In this document: positions 1-6,795 of the stretch, piece after piece
Position numbering within the stretch: position 1 is the stretch's first letter
Layout: each line of letters starts with the position of its first letter
Source of the DNA: Bacillota bacterium
GTDB taxonomy: Bacteria > Bacillota > Clostridia > Peptostreptococcales > Anaerovoracaceae
Direction: 5' to 3'
DNA: 7,720 bases
Assembly: GCA_016284485.1 (NCBI GenBank)
Contig: JAEEOX010000110.1
Span: 1-7,720, forward strand
Notes under the pieces: generated by a model
What the model was told of the DNA's origin: nothing
Database searches by the model: none
Seen by the model: only the letters and a program-made list of their open reading frames with translations
Program-made: the position numbers and the translations under genes

Positions 1-1287
1 GAATCTGCCCAGTGTGGTGTTGCCGGCTGCCATGGGTCTCTCACCCTGCAATACGTGAATGTCGACTGAGGTCTGGTTGTAGGCTGCTGTGGAGAAGATC
101 TGTGACTTCTTGGTGGGGATGGTGGTGTTTCTCTCGATGAGCTTGGTTGCAACTCCGCCCAGAGTCTCGATGGAAAGTGAAAGCGGTGTAACGTCCAGAA
201 GCAGGATGTCATGTACTTCACCTGTAAGTACTCCGGCCTGGATGGCAGCTCCTACTGCTACGCACTCATCGGGGTTGATGCCCTTGAAGGGCTCCTTGCC
301 TGTGACCTTCTGAACGATGGCCTGGACTGCGGGGATACGTGTGGATCCGCCTACAAGGATGACCTTGTCAAGATCTGCCGGAGTCACGTGAGCGTCAGCC
401 ATGGCCTTCTTCATGGGTTCAACTGTTCTCTGTACCAGATGCTCTGTGAGCTGTTCGAACTTGGGTCTGGTAAGATCCACGTTCATGTGGAGAGGTCCGT
501 CCTGAGATACTGAGATGAAGGGCAGATTGATGTTGGCTGTCTGGGAGCTTGAAAGTTCCTTCTTGGCCTTCTCTGCTGCGTCCTTAAGTCTCTGGGCAGC
601 CATCTTGTCCTGACGGAGGTCAACTCCGTTCTGTCTTGCAAAATCGTCAGCCAGCCAGTTCACCAGCACGTCGTCGAAGTCATCGCCGCCCAGGTGTGTG
701 TCACCGTTGGTGGCCAGTACTTCGAATACTCCGTCTCCAAGTTCAAGGATGGATACATCGAATGTGCCTCCGCCCAGGTCATATACCATGATCTTGTGGG
801 ATCCCATCTCTTTGTCAAGTCCATAAGCGAGGGATGCTGCGGTAGGCTCGTTGATGATCCTCTTTACGTCCAGGCCTGCGATACGGCCGGCGTCCTTGGT
901 GGCCTGCTTCTGAGCATCTGAGAAGTAAGCAGGTACTGTGATGACGGCTTCTGTTACCTTCTCGCCCAGATATGCTTCAGCGTCATTCTTGAGCTTTGTA
1001 AGGATCATTGCGCTGATGTCCTGAGGTGTGTAGTCTTTACCGTCGATGGTTACTTTGTAGTTCTCTCCCATGTGTCTCTTGATGGAAGATACGGTTCTGT
1101 CCGGGTTGGTGACTGCCTGTCTCTTGGCTGTCTCTCCCACCAGTCTCTCACCGTCTTTTTTGAATCCTACCACTGAAGGAGTTGTTCTGCTTCCTTCGGG
1201 GTTGGTGATTACCATAGGCTCGCCGCCTTCAAGAATGGCTACGCAGCTGTTGGTGGTTCCAAGGTCTATACCTATAACTTTTGACAT
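1..1287 (-). CDS. dnaK: Chaperone protein DnaK (Hsp70), C-terminal part beyond window edge
   Basis: ATP-dependent cytosolic chaperone that binds exposed hydrophobic segments of unfolded proteins, working with DnaJ and GrpE. The frame is open from ATG at 1287 to base 1, giving residues 1-429 of a family usually near 610 residues. Visible Hsp70 signatures are IDLGTTNS near the N-terminus, DLGGGTFDV at about 170-178 and VILVGGSTR at about 309-317. The interdomain linker LLLDV lies at 362-366, followed by the start of the substrate-binding beta domain (TPLSLSIETLGG). After M73 there is no Gram-negative-type loop insertion, so this is a Firmicutes-like DnaK. An AGGAGG ribosome binding site (1295-1300) sits 7 bases before the start. 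It follows grpE by 53 bases with no visible hairpin and is the third gene of the CIRCE-controlled operon. The missing part is due to the window edge, not gene damage. Confidence 0.98.
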   Translation of the reverse strand, partial: MSKVIGIDLGTTNSCVAILEGGEPMVITNPEGSRTTPSVVGFKKDGERLVGETAKRQAVTNPDRTVSSIKRHMGENYKVTIDGKDYTPQDISAMILTKLKNDAEAYLGEKVTEAVITVPAYFSDAQKQATKDAGRIAGLDVKRIINEPTAASLAYGLDKEMGSHKIMVYDLGGGTFDVSILELGDGVFEVLATNGDTHLGGDDFDDVLVNWLADDFARQNGVDLRQDKMAAQRLKDAAEKAKKELSSSQTANINLPFISVSQDGPLHMNVDLTRPKFEQLTEHLVQRTVEPMKKAMADAHVTPADLDKVILVGGSTRIPAVQAIVQKVTGKEPFKGINPDECVAVGAAIQAGVLTGEVHDILLLDVTPLSLSIETLGGVATKLIERNTTIPTKKSQIFSTAAYNQTSVDIHVLQGERPMAAGNTTLGRF

Positions 1288-1340
1288 TTTATTTCCTCCT
1301 GAAAAAAGATTATTTACAAAGTTTTACTTGATTTACTTAT

Positions 1341-1943
1341 CTATTTTGCTACCTTGACCATGCTGGGTCTCAGTACTTTTGACTTCATCATGTAGCCCTT
1401 CTGGATCACGCCGGATACCTTGTTGGACTCATATTCATCGGTGTCCTCCATCATCACGGCGTTGTGGAAGTTAGGGTCAAAATCTTCTCCGAGAGCCTCT
1501 ATCTCCTTGACTCCCGCCTTTTCAAGCACTCCCATGAGCTGCTTGAATACCAGTTCCATTCCTTCCTTGAACTTGGGATCCGCATCTCCTCCCATGTCTA
1601 TGGCTCTGTCAAAGTTGTCCATGACCTCAAGGATCTGCTTGATGATATCCTCGCCGGCGTACATGTAAAGGTCTGATTTCTCCTTCTCGAATCTCTTCTT
1701 CTGATTCTGGAAGTCAGCAGCCAGTCTCATGTACTTGCCGTTAAGTTCCTGATACTTCTTCTCGGCTTCTTCCAGGGCCTTGTCATTCTTTGGCTCTTCC
1801 CCGGGTGCCTCCCCGGGAGTCTCCGCGGTCTGGGTCTCCGCTGCTTCTTCAGCCTCAGCCGCTGTTTCCTGTTCCTCCGCAGGAGTCTCTTCCGCCACTG
1901 TCTCTTCGACTTCTTCGATTGGAATGGTCTTTTCTTCGCTCAT
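1341..1943 (-). CDS. grpE: GrpE, nucleotide exchange factor for DnaK
   Basis: Cytosolic cochaperone that releases ADP from DnaK; in known members it works as a dimer through a long helical stalk. The protein has 200 residues. Residues 1-55 are a low-complexity Glu/Ala/Thr/Pro-rich acidic stretch, expected to be disordered. Residues 56-100 are charged and helical, as in the GrpE coiled-coil stalk. The C-terminal part carries the conserved family pattern FDPNFHNAVM at 155-164 and VSGVIQKGYMMKSKVLRPS at about 176-194, corresponding to the DnaK-contacting beta domain. The start at 1943 is supported by AAGGAG at 1951-1956, 7 bases upstream; this site overlaps the hrcA stop codon, so translation of the two genes is probably coupled. 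The gene ends in TAG, 53 bases before dnaK. The acidic N-terminus is common in Firmicutes GrpE but rather long here. Confidence 0.97.
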   Translation of the reverse strand: MSEEKTIPIEEVEETVAEETPAEEQETAAEAEEAAETQTAETPGEAPGEEPKNDKALEEAEKKYQELNGKYMRLAADFQNQKKRFEKEKSDLYMYAGEDIIKQILEVMDNFDRAIDMGGDADPKFKEGMELVFKQLMGVLEKAGVKEIEALGEDFDPNFHNAVMMEDTDEYESNKVSGVIQKGYMMKSKVLRPSMVKVAK

Positions 1944-1954
1944 TTTAGTTCTCC

Positions 1955-3055
1955 TTATGAATCTTCACGGCTCTCATCATTCTGCGTCTCCTCCGGGTCT
2001 TCTGAGGCCTGGTCCTCGTCCGCATCTCCTGACTCAAGCTTGAAACTGCCTGACAAATTATCTGTTAAATATTCCATTATGGAAGTGATCTTGCTGTATC
2101 TCATCCTGGTGGGGCCGATGACTCCGATCTTGCCCACCAGCTTGCCGTCCACTGAATAGCTGGCGGTGATGAGGCTCACGTCCGAAAGCTCGCTGTCCTT
2201 GTTCTCATCTCCGATGGTGATGAGGATGCCGTCGTCACGCTCGATGAGCTTTTTCGTCATCTCTTCCTTCTGAGTCATCATCTCGATGAAGCTTCTGGCC
2301 TTGGCCACGTCGCTGTACTCAGGGATGTCGAAGATGTTGGAAAGTCCGTCCATGTAGAGGTTGACGTTGAGCATCTCCTCAAGGGTCTTCATGAAGTTGG
2401 GCATAACATCCTCGGCCATGCCGCTCATGGCGACAACGTCGGTCTCGAAGTTGGCGATGATGTTGTTTGTCAGCGCCTGGGATACCGTCTTGCCCTTGTA
2501 GTTGTATGTCATGGTCTTCGAAAGAAGATCCAGCTTGTCCTCAGTGTAGGGAACGGACATCTTAAGGGCTCTGTTTGAGACCTTGCCGGACTCCGAGACT
2601 ATCATCATGACCACTGTCTCCTCGTCCACCGGCAGCAGATTGATGTACTTGATCACGTCTTCGTTCTTCTTGGGAGTCATGGCGAAACTGGTGAGGTTCG
2701 TGATCTCCGAAAGAAGCGAGGCGGCGTGCTTGATGGTCTCATCAAAGTCCACAGTGGTATCGTGAAGCCTGTTGGCAATAATTGCCTTCTCCTCCTTGGA
2801 CAGCTCAGACTTGGCCATGAGCTCGTTGACGTACAGTCTGTACGCCTTGTCCGAAGGTACCCTGCCCGCCGAGGTATGGGGGTGAGTCAGGTAGCCCATC
2901 TCCTCCAGATCAGCCATCTCGTTACGGATGGTGGCGGGGCTGTAGCTCAGGCCCTCCTGCTTGGAAAGGGTCCTGGAGCCTACCGGCTCTGCAGTCTTGA
3001 TATAGTCGCTGATAATGGCCTGCAAAATCTTAAGTTTTCTCTCACTTAATTCCAT
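1955..3055 (-). CDS. hrcA: Heat-inducible transcription repressor HrcA
   Basis: DNA-binding repressor of class I heat-shock genes. In the family it binds the CIRCE operator as a dimer, and its activity depends on GroEL/GroES. The protein is 366 residues from the chosen start, slightly longer than the usual 340-350. Residues 1-75 form the winged-helix domain, with SYSPATIRNEMADLEEMGYL at 37-56 and HTSAGRVPSDKAYRLYV at 60-76. Later family motifs are EYSDVAKARSFIE at about 246-258 and IGPTRMRYSKI at about 313-323. An ATG also exists at 3061, but AAGGAG at 3063-3068 lies only 1 base from it and 7 bases from the ATG at 3055, so 3055 is preferred. Residues 341-366 form a strongly acidic tail (mostly D, E, S) beyond the usual end of the family. 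It is first in the hrcA-grpE-dnaK operon, directly behind a CIRCE element, so it is expected to repress itself. Confidence 0.97.
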   Translation of the reverse strand: MELSERKLKILQAIISDYIKTAEPVGSRTLSKQEGLSYSPATIRNEMADLEEMGYLTHPHTSAGRVPSDKAYRLYVNELMAKSELSKEEKAIIANRLHDTTVDFDETIKHAASLLSEITNLTSFAMTPKKNEDVIKYINLLPVDEETVVMMIVSESGKVSNRALKMSVPYTEDKLDLLSKTMTYNYKGKTVSQALTNNIIANFETDVVAMSGMAEDVMPNFMKTLEEMLNVNLYMDGLSNIFDIPEYSDVAKARSFIEMMTQKEEMTKKLIERDDGILITIGDENKDSELSDVSLITASYSVDGKLVGKIGVIGPTRMRYSKITSIMEYLTDNLSGSFKLESGDADEDQASEDPEETQNDESREDS

Positions 3056-3062
3056 TATCATT

Positions 3063-3068
3063 CTCCTT
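3063..3068 (-). promoter_or_regulatory. Ribosome binding site that decides the hrcA start
   Basis: On the minus strand this reads AAGGAG. It is 1 base from the ATG at 3061 (too close to work well) and 7 bases from the ATG at 3055, which favours the second ATG and removes two residues from the longest reading of HrcA. Confidence 0.8.
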
Positions 3069-3080
3069 CTGTTTTCTGTA

Positions 3081-3107
3081 TTAGCACTCGCACCGTTGGA
3101 GTGCTAA
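3081..3107 (-). promoter_or_regulatory. CIRCE operator (HrcA binding site)
   Basis: A perfect 9-9-9 inverted repeat: TTAGCACTC, a 9-base spacer (3090-3098), then GAGTGCTAA. This equals the established CIRCE consensus with no mismatch. It lies between the predicted promoter and the hrcA ribosome binding site, at about +6 to +32 of the predicted transcript, so bound HrcA would block the promoter. It is the only copy seen in the window. The expected effect is repression of hrcA-grpE-dnaK at normal temperature and release on protein-folding stress. Confidence 0.98.
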
Positions 3108-3118
3108 TCTACGATAAT

Positions 3119-3147
3119 AATATAACCCCGCCGGCACTACATGTCAA
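3119..3147 (-). promoter_or_regulatory. Sigma-A type promoter of the hrcA-grpE-dnaK operon
   Basis: On the minus strand there is a perfect -35 box TTGACA (3142-3147), a spacer of exactly 17 bases, and a -10 box TATATT (3119-3124, one mismatch to TATAAT). The predicted transcription start is near 3112, a few bases before CIRCE. A strong housekeeping promoter held down by an operator is the standard class I heat-shock arrangement. Confidence 0.92.
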
Positions 3148-3187
3148 CAGGGTTTTTAAAGTTTTTTGTGTAGTTTGTGTGAAAGGT

Positions 3188-4699
3188 TCAAAGCCCTTCC
3201 TGCAAGTCCCAGATCTCCCTGAGAGCCCTGCGGTTCACCTTCTTCATGGCGTTCCTGGGAAGCTCCTGGATCCTCACGTAATGTGCGGGAAGCTTGTACT
3301 TTTCCATCCTCCCCGAAAGGAATCTGGTAAGGTCCTTATCCTCAAAAGATCTCTTTTCCACCACGAACAGGACAGGCACCGAACCCAGTATCCCCTCCTT
3401 GTCGGGGACTCCCACGCAGGCACATTCATCCATGTCTTCGAACTGGCTGGCGATGTTCTCCACCTCCACGGGAGAGACCTTTTCGCCTCCAACATTTATG
3501 ATGTCGTCTATCCTTCCCAGCATGAAGACATATCCGTCCTCAATATATACCATGTCGCTGGTGAGGAGCCATCCGTCCCTGAAGGTCTCCTCGTTCAGTT
3601 CCGACCTGTGCCAGTAACCTGACATCTCCATGCCGCCCTTTAAGGCCATGCGTCCCGGGACTTCCCTGCTGCTCACAAGGTCACGTCCCTCTGAGTCAAG
3701 AGTCTTCACTTCCACGTTTGTCACCGGCACTCCTATGGAACTGATCTTATCAGGATCTCCTGCAACACGATGCACGTCCAGGAATATGGCGCCTCCGGTC
3801 TCCGACGAGCCCCAGGTGTTCACTATCCTGGTATCCGGCAGCTCTCTGCTCAGTCTCAGTTTCTGAGCGATGCTCAGGGACCCTGCCCCCACCTCGATGT
3901 ACCTGAAGTTCCTCATTATCTCGGGAAATCTCTCCTGCATCTGCTTCTCCACGGTGCCCACCGTGGCAGGTACCAGGATGATGCCGGTACAGCCGAATTC
4001 CGCGATGTTGTTCTCTATCTCTTTTGCAAAGGTGAATCCGTTCTGGAGGATGACCGTTGCGCCGTGATACAGCGCGGCTCTCATCTCTCTGAGCGCAAAA
4101 GAATGATGCAGCGGAAGGGGTATCAGCACCCTGTCGTCTTCTCTCATGCCCACGCCTTCCCATGTATTCATGAGAATGTTGAACACCGCCCTGTAGGAAA
4201 GCATGACCCCCTTGGGTCTCCCGGTAGTACCAGATGTGTAGATCATATCCGCCAGGTCCGTTCCCTCTGGGAACAGGTACTCCGGGATCTGACCGTCGGT
4301 CGGGTCCTCCTGAGTTCCCTCGTAGAAAGTCTTCAGCGAATATGTGTTGCACCCATCTGCGAACTCCTTCATGTTTTTGTCCGTGATGAGAAGGACCGCT
4401 CCGGTATCTTCATAGATGAAGGCCAGGTTCTCGGGAGTGCCCGCCTTGTCTGCGAAGACTGCTGCCGCACCCACGTACTGGATGGCAAGATAAGTCACCG
4501 CCATCTCCGGCTTGGAGACCGCAGAAAACATGACCCTGTCGCCGCGCTTAACTCCCAGATCCGTGAGGATACGTGCGCCTCGAAGGACGCGCTGCCTGAG
4601 TTCGGCGTAGGTCAGTCTTTCAGATTTAAAGGCTATGGCCAGCTTATGGGGTCGCTGCTCTGCCAGCTGCCCGATCCTGGCGTTCAGAGTGTCAAACAT
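3188..4699 (-). CDS. ANL-family AMP-forming acyl ligase, predicted to charge the adjacent carrier protein
   Basis: Predicted to activate a carboxylic acid with ATP as an acyl-adenylate and pass it to a phosphopantetheine thiol, most likely on the neighbouring carrier protein. The protein is 503 residues, a complete adenylating enzyme without fused domains. Motifs in order: P-loop YTSGTTGRPKGV at 154-165, LPLHHSFA at 195-202, NTWGSSETGG at 294-303, the hinge and adenosine-binding region from about 376 to 411 including TSD at 380-382 and GRIDDIINVGGEKVSP at 395-410, and PRNAMKKVNR at 481-490, where K487 is the likely catalytic lysine. The HHSF-type motif resembles acyl- and aryl-acid ligases rather than DltA or amino-acid adenylation domains, so the substrate is probably not D-alanine; this is inference. 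It is the last gene of the operon, 11 bases after the carrier protein gene; GAGG next to that stop codon serves as its ribosome binding site. The natural substrate cannot be read from sequence. Confidence 0.9.
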   Translation of the reverse strand: MFDTLNARIGQLAEQRPHKLAIAFKSERLTYAELRQRVLRGARILTDLGVKRGDRVMFSAVSKPEMAVTYLAIQYVGAAAVFADKAGTPENLAFIYEDTGAVLLITDKNMKEFADGCNTYSLKTFYEGTQEDPTDGQIPEYLFPEGTDLADMIYTSGTTGRPKGVMLSYRAVFNILMNTWEGVGMREDDRVLIPLPLHHSFALREMRAALYHGATVILQNGFTFAKEIENNIAEFGCTGIILVPATVGTVEKQMQERFPEIMRNFRYIEVGAGSLSIAQKLRLSRELPDTRIVNTWGSSETGGAIFLDVHRVAGDPDKISSIGVPVTNVEVKTLDSEGRDLVSSREVPGRMALKGGMEMSGYWHRSELNEETFRDGWLLTSDMVYIEDGYVFMLGRIDDIINVGGEKVSPVEVENIASQFEDMDECACVGVPDKEGILGSVPVLFVVEKRSFEDKDLTRFLSGRMEKYKLPAHYVRIQELPRNAMKKVNRRALREIWDLQEGL

Positions 4700-4710
4700 G
4701 GTCAGCTACC

Positions 4711-4953
4711 TCAGTTCTGAAGCTTTTCCACCAGTCCTGCAAGGCCGCTTATGGAATTGAAGTTCTCTTCAATTATCTCCTCATAAGGAATCGCTATGCC
4801 GAATTCCATTGAGAGGGCGGCGATGATCCCGGTGATGGTCAGCGAATCCAGAAGACCGTCGTCCACCAGTGAATCCGATGACTGGAAATCCACTTCCGGA
4901 AACTCCTCCGTAAGCAGTTCCAGGATCTTTTGTTCAAGTTCCGTCCTGTTCAT
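4711..4953 (-). CDS. Acyl carrier protein, DltC-like
   Basis: An 80-residue free-standing carrier protein, the usual size of ACP and DltC. The attachment serine is S37 in GLLDSLTI (33-40), which resembles the DltC-type GLLDS context. A separate phosphopantetheinyl transferase must add the arm; none is in the window. The protein is acidic and predicted all-helical, as the family is. It lies between the SGNH gene (14 bases upstream) and the ligase gene (11 bases downstream), so it is the predicted acceptor of the ligase's acyl group and the acyl donor for the MBOAT protein. The start at 4953 is supported by AGAGG a few bases upstream. Fatty acid synthesis is a less likely role, because no fab genes are nearby and the neighbours are envelope proteins. 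Confidence 0.93.
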   Translation of the reverse strand: MNRTELEQKILELLTEEFPEVDFQSSDSLVDDGLLDSLTITGIIAALSMEFGIAIPYEEIIEENFNSISGLAGLVEKLQN

Positions 4954-4967
4954 TTCAACCTCTTTTC

Positions 4968-5954
4968 TCAGTCTATAAGCTCGATCATGTCTTCGGCCAG
5001 CACGTCAGTAAACTTCCTGGCTCCGCTGCTGTTAAGATGAGCCTTGTCTCTCCAGTCCTTCGTGTCGTCCAGACCCAGCCGTCCGTAATTCTCATCTGTG
5101 TTGTAGTCTATGTATGTAAGGCCATATCTGTCGGCCAACCCCTGGGCAAGTTCGGAATAAGATCTGTTCCAATCCACCTTGGGGGTCTTGATAAGTATCA
5201 GCTTTATGTCATTCTCACTGCACAATGCAGCTATATGAGCAAAATATACCGATGCGATCTCGTTGTATTCAAGCTCCTCTTCCTGCGGGAACCTGTTGTG
5301 GAAGAGACCTTCCGCGACCTCGTAGCAGGGCGTATACCCAAGCACGTTGGTCCTGTAGGCCTCCGGATGCACGTCGATGTCCGAAAGCTCCTTCCAGCGG
5401 TCGTGATACTCGAATACCGTGAAGATCCTCTTCAGCAGGGCTTTTTTGCTCAGAGCCCTGTTCTCGTCGGTGTATGCCGCCCACTTGACCCCTGACCACT
5501 TCATGTCCTGATAGGGTCTCTTGGACATGAGCTCATTCTTCGAAAGATCGCGGATCACCGCATTCATGTCCAGGATCACCGTATCCGGCTTCTGGAAGCG
5601 CAAAACCTCCTGGAGCAGGTAATATCCCTCCATGAAGGATCCGCTGGATACCGCCATGTCGAAGGAAAACTCTCCTGTGAGTGAATTTAACCTCGGCGCG
5701 TCCACTCCGCAGTACACGTCGCTGTCTCCCAGGAACACAGTGGTAAGGCTGTTCTCAGGGAGATCGTAGAAATTCTCCCACATCTCCGTCTCGGGAGAGT
5801 TCAGGGAAGATGCGAAATAGTACTTGGGCTGAAGCAGTCCGGACATGCCAAAAAGGATCACCCCACAGATCAGGACGAATATGATGCCTGAAACTATGAA
5901 TCTGACCGGACCCGCCTTCTTATTCACTTGTGCCTTGTCTCTGTCGTCTGTCAC
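4968..5954 (-). CDS. Membrane-anchored SGNH-hydrolase-like protein (DltD/AlgX-like role)
   Basis: A 328-residue protein with one N-terminal membrane segment at about 18-41 (hydrophobic, preceded by positively charged residues), so the rest is predicted to lie outside the membrane. Candidate SGNH features: FLGDSDVYCG at 74-83 with nucleophile S78, LDMN at 128-131 with N131 as possible oxyanion residue, and DKAHLNSSG at 303-311 giving D303 and H306. This spacing fits an SGNH fold, but the family assignment rests on these short motifs only. In dlt and alginate acetylation systems, SGNH partners of MBOAT proteins take part in acyl transfer to the polymer or edit it; the same role is inferred here. 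The start is GTG at 5954, overlapping the PIG-L stop as GTGA, with AGGGA at 5961-5965 as ribosome binding site. Translation is therefore probably coupled to the preceding gene. Confidence 0.82.
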   Translation of the reverse strand: MTDDRDKAQVNKKAGPVRFIVSGIIFVLICGVILFGMSGLLQPKYYFASSLNSPETEMWENFYDLPENSLTTVFLGDSDVYCGVDAPRLNSLTGEFSFDMAVSSGSFMEGYYLLQEVLRFQKPDTVILDMNAVIRDLSKNELMSKRPYQDMKWSGVKWAAYTDENRALSKKALLKRIFTVFEYHDRWKELSDIDVHPEAYRTNVLGYTPCYEVAEGLFHNRFPQEEELEYNEIASVYFAHIAALCSENDIKLILIKTPKVDWNRSYSELAQGLADRYGLTYIDYNTDENYGRLGLDDTKDWRDKAHLNSSGARKFTDVLAEDMIELID

Positions 5955-6790
5955 TGTGCTTCCCTGTCGTAGAAATAGCTTACCGGGTCAGCCTGAAGCT
6001 GGGCCCAGTATCCGGCCACCGACCTTCCGCCGATGCCGTATCTGTCAAGATCAATGTTTATGTCCGAATATGCCTTAGCTGCGCCTGCAAGCCTGTCTGC
6101 CTCATCTCTGATCAGTTTCCCGTACGCAGGGAGCTTGTACAGAGTCAGTCCCTCTATTGCCTGATACTCCTCCAGATGCCAGCGATCGATGAACAGTCTC
6201 AGTTCCTTTATGACTCCTTCATCCTGAAGTTCGCAGCAAACGTCTCCTACTGTCGTATGATCCGGATGGTTCTCAATGCCCTCGATCTTGGGGGAGTGGG
6301 TCCTCACCGCAGCTCCGGGATACTGTTCCACCCAGTATCTGACAAAGTCCTTCAGTCTCTCCCTCTCTTCGGGGAAGGTGCCGTCCTGAAGCCTGTCGTC
6401 AGGGATGTGGACGTTTTCCTCGGGTACGCCCAGGCTCACCAGTGCATTGGTGAACTCTATATCCCTCAGGGCCGTGAACTCCTCTATGGTGAGGTCGTGG
6501 CCTTCCTGCAGCAGCTGCTTATATATGCCTGAGGCGCTTCCGTCAGAGCAAAGGACAACGTGGACCTCTTTTCCTGTGCGGAGATCCTGCAATATTCCGC
6601 CGAAATCCTCAAGCGTCTCATCATCCTGGTGGGCGCTGAAATAGATCACCGTGCTGTATCCCGATGAATCCAGTGCAGCTTCATAGGCTCTCCCGGCCTG
6701 TGCTCCTTTGCTGAAACCTATGCCCCAGGCAAGGAGGATCAGAACGCAGAATAGTGCGATTATTAACTTGAACACTCTGTTCTGTGTCAT
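5951..6790 (-). CDS. Membrane-anchored PIG-L family deacetylase
   Basis: PIG-L/LmbE proteins are metal-dependent (usually zinc) hydrolases that remove acetyl or similar acyl groups from amino sugars. From ATG at 6790 the protein has 279 residues. Residues 6-25 form a single hydrophobic signal-anchor with little else before it, placing the enzyme on the outer face of the membrane. The metal motif is SAHQDDETL at 52-60 (H54, D56 or D57), and the second is HPDHTTVG at 175-182. The region from 109 to 136 (RDIEFTNALVSLG and onward) also fits the family. A longer reading from 6892 would overlap the MBOAT gene by 97 bases and add an unlikely Arg-rich stretch; 6790 leaves 5 bases after the MBOAT stop and has GGAGG at 6803-6807. 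The usual proline of AHPDDE is glutamine here. It may remove N-acyl groups from the polymer modified by this operon; the substrate is unknown. Confidence 0.88.
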   Translation of the reverse strand: MTQNRVFKLIIALFCVLILLAWGIGFSKGAQAGRAYEAALDSSGYSTVIYFSAHQDDETLEDFGGILQDLRTGKEVHVVLCSDGSASGIYKQLLQEGHDLTIEEFTALRDIEFTNALVSLGVPEENVHIPDDRLQDGTFPEERERLKDFVRYWVEQYPGAAVRTHSPKIEGIENHPDHTTVGDVCCELQDEGVIKELRLFIDRWHLEEYQAIEGLTLYKLPAYGKLIRDEADRLAGAAKAYSDINIDLDRYGIGGRSVAGYWAQLQADPVSYFYDREAQ

Positions 6791-6795
6791 CAGTC

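Noticed and set aside
1288..1340. Regulatory hairpin or small RNA between grpE and dnaK
   Set aside because: The 53 bases are A/T-rich with only the dnaK ribosome binding site; no inverted repeat is visible.
3059..3061. First ATG as the hrcA start
   Set aside because: It is only 1 base from the ribosome binding site; the ATG at 3055 has a 7-base spacing and gives the usual MELSERK-like start of the family.
3148..3187. Possible terminator after the ligase gene (A-rich run on the minus strand)
   Set aside because: The runs of A and T do not form a GC-rich stem followed by a T run on the transcript strand.
3750..4352. Minus-strand open frame of 200 residues in another frame of the ligase gene
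   Set aside because: Its Arg/His/Gly-rich composition is typical of an off-frame reading, and the true frame is unambiguous.
3770..4720. Long plus-strand open frame (316 residues) opposite the ligase gene
   Set aside because: It lies antisense over a gene with all ANL motifs, has no recognisable motif, no good ribosome binding site and low-complexity composition; it is a shadow of the codon bias of the ligase gene.
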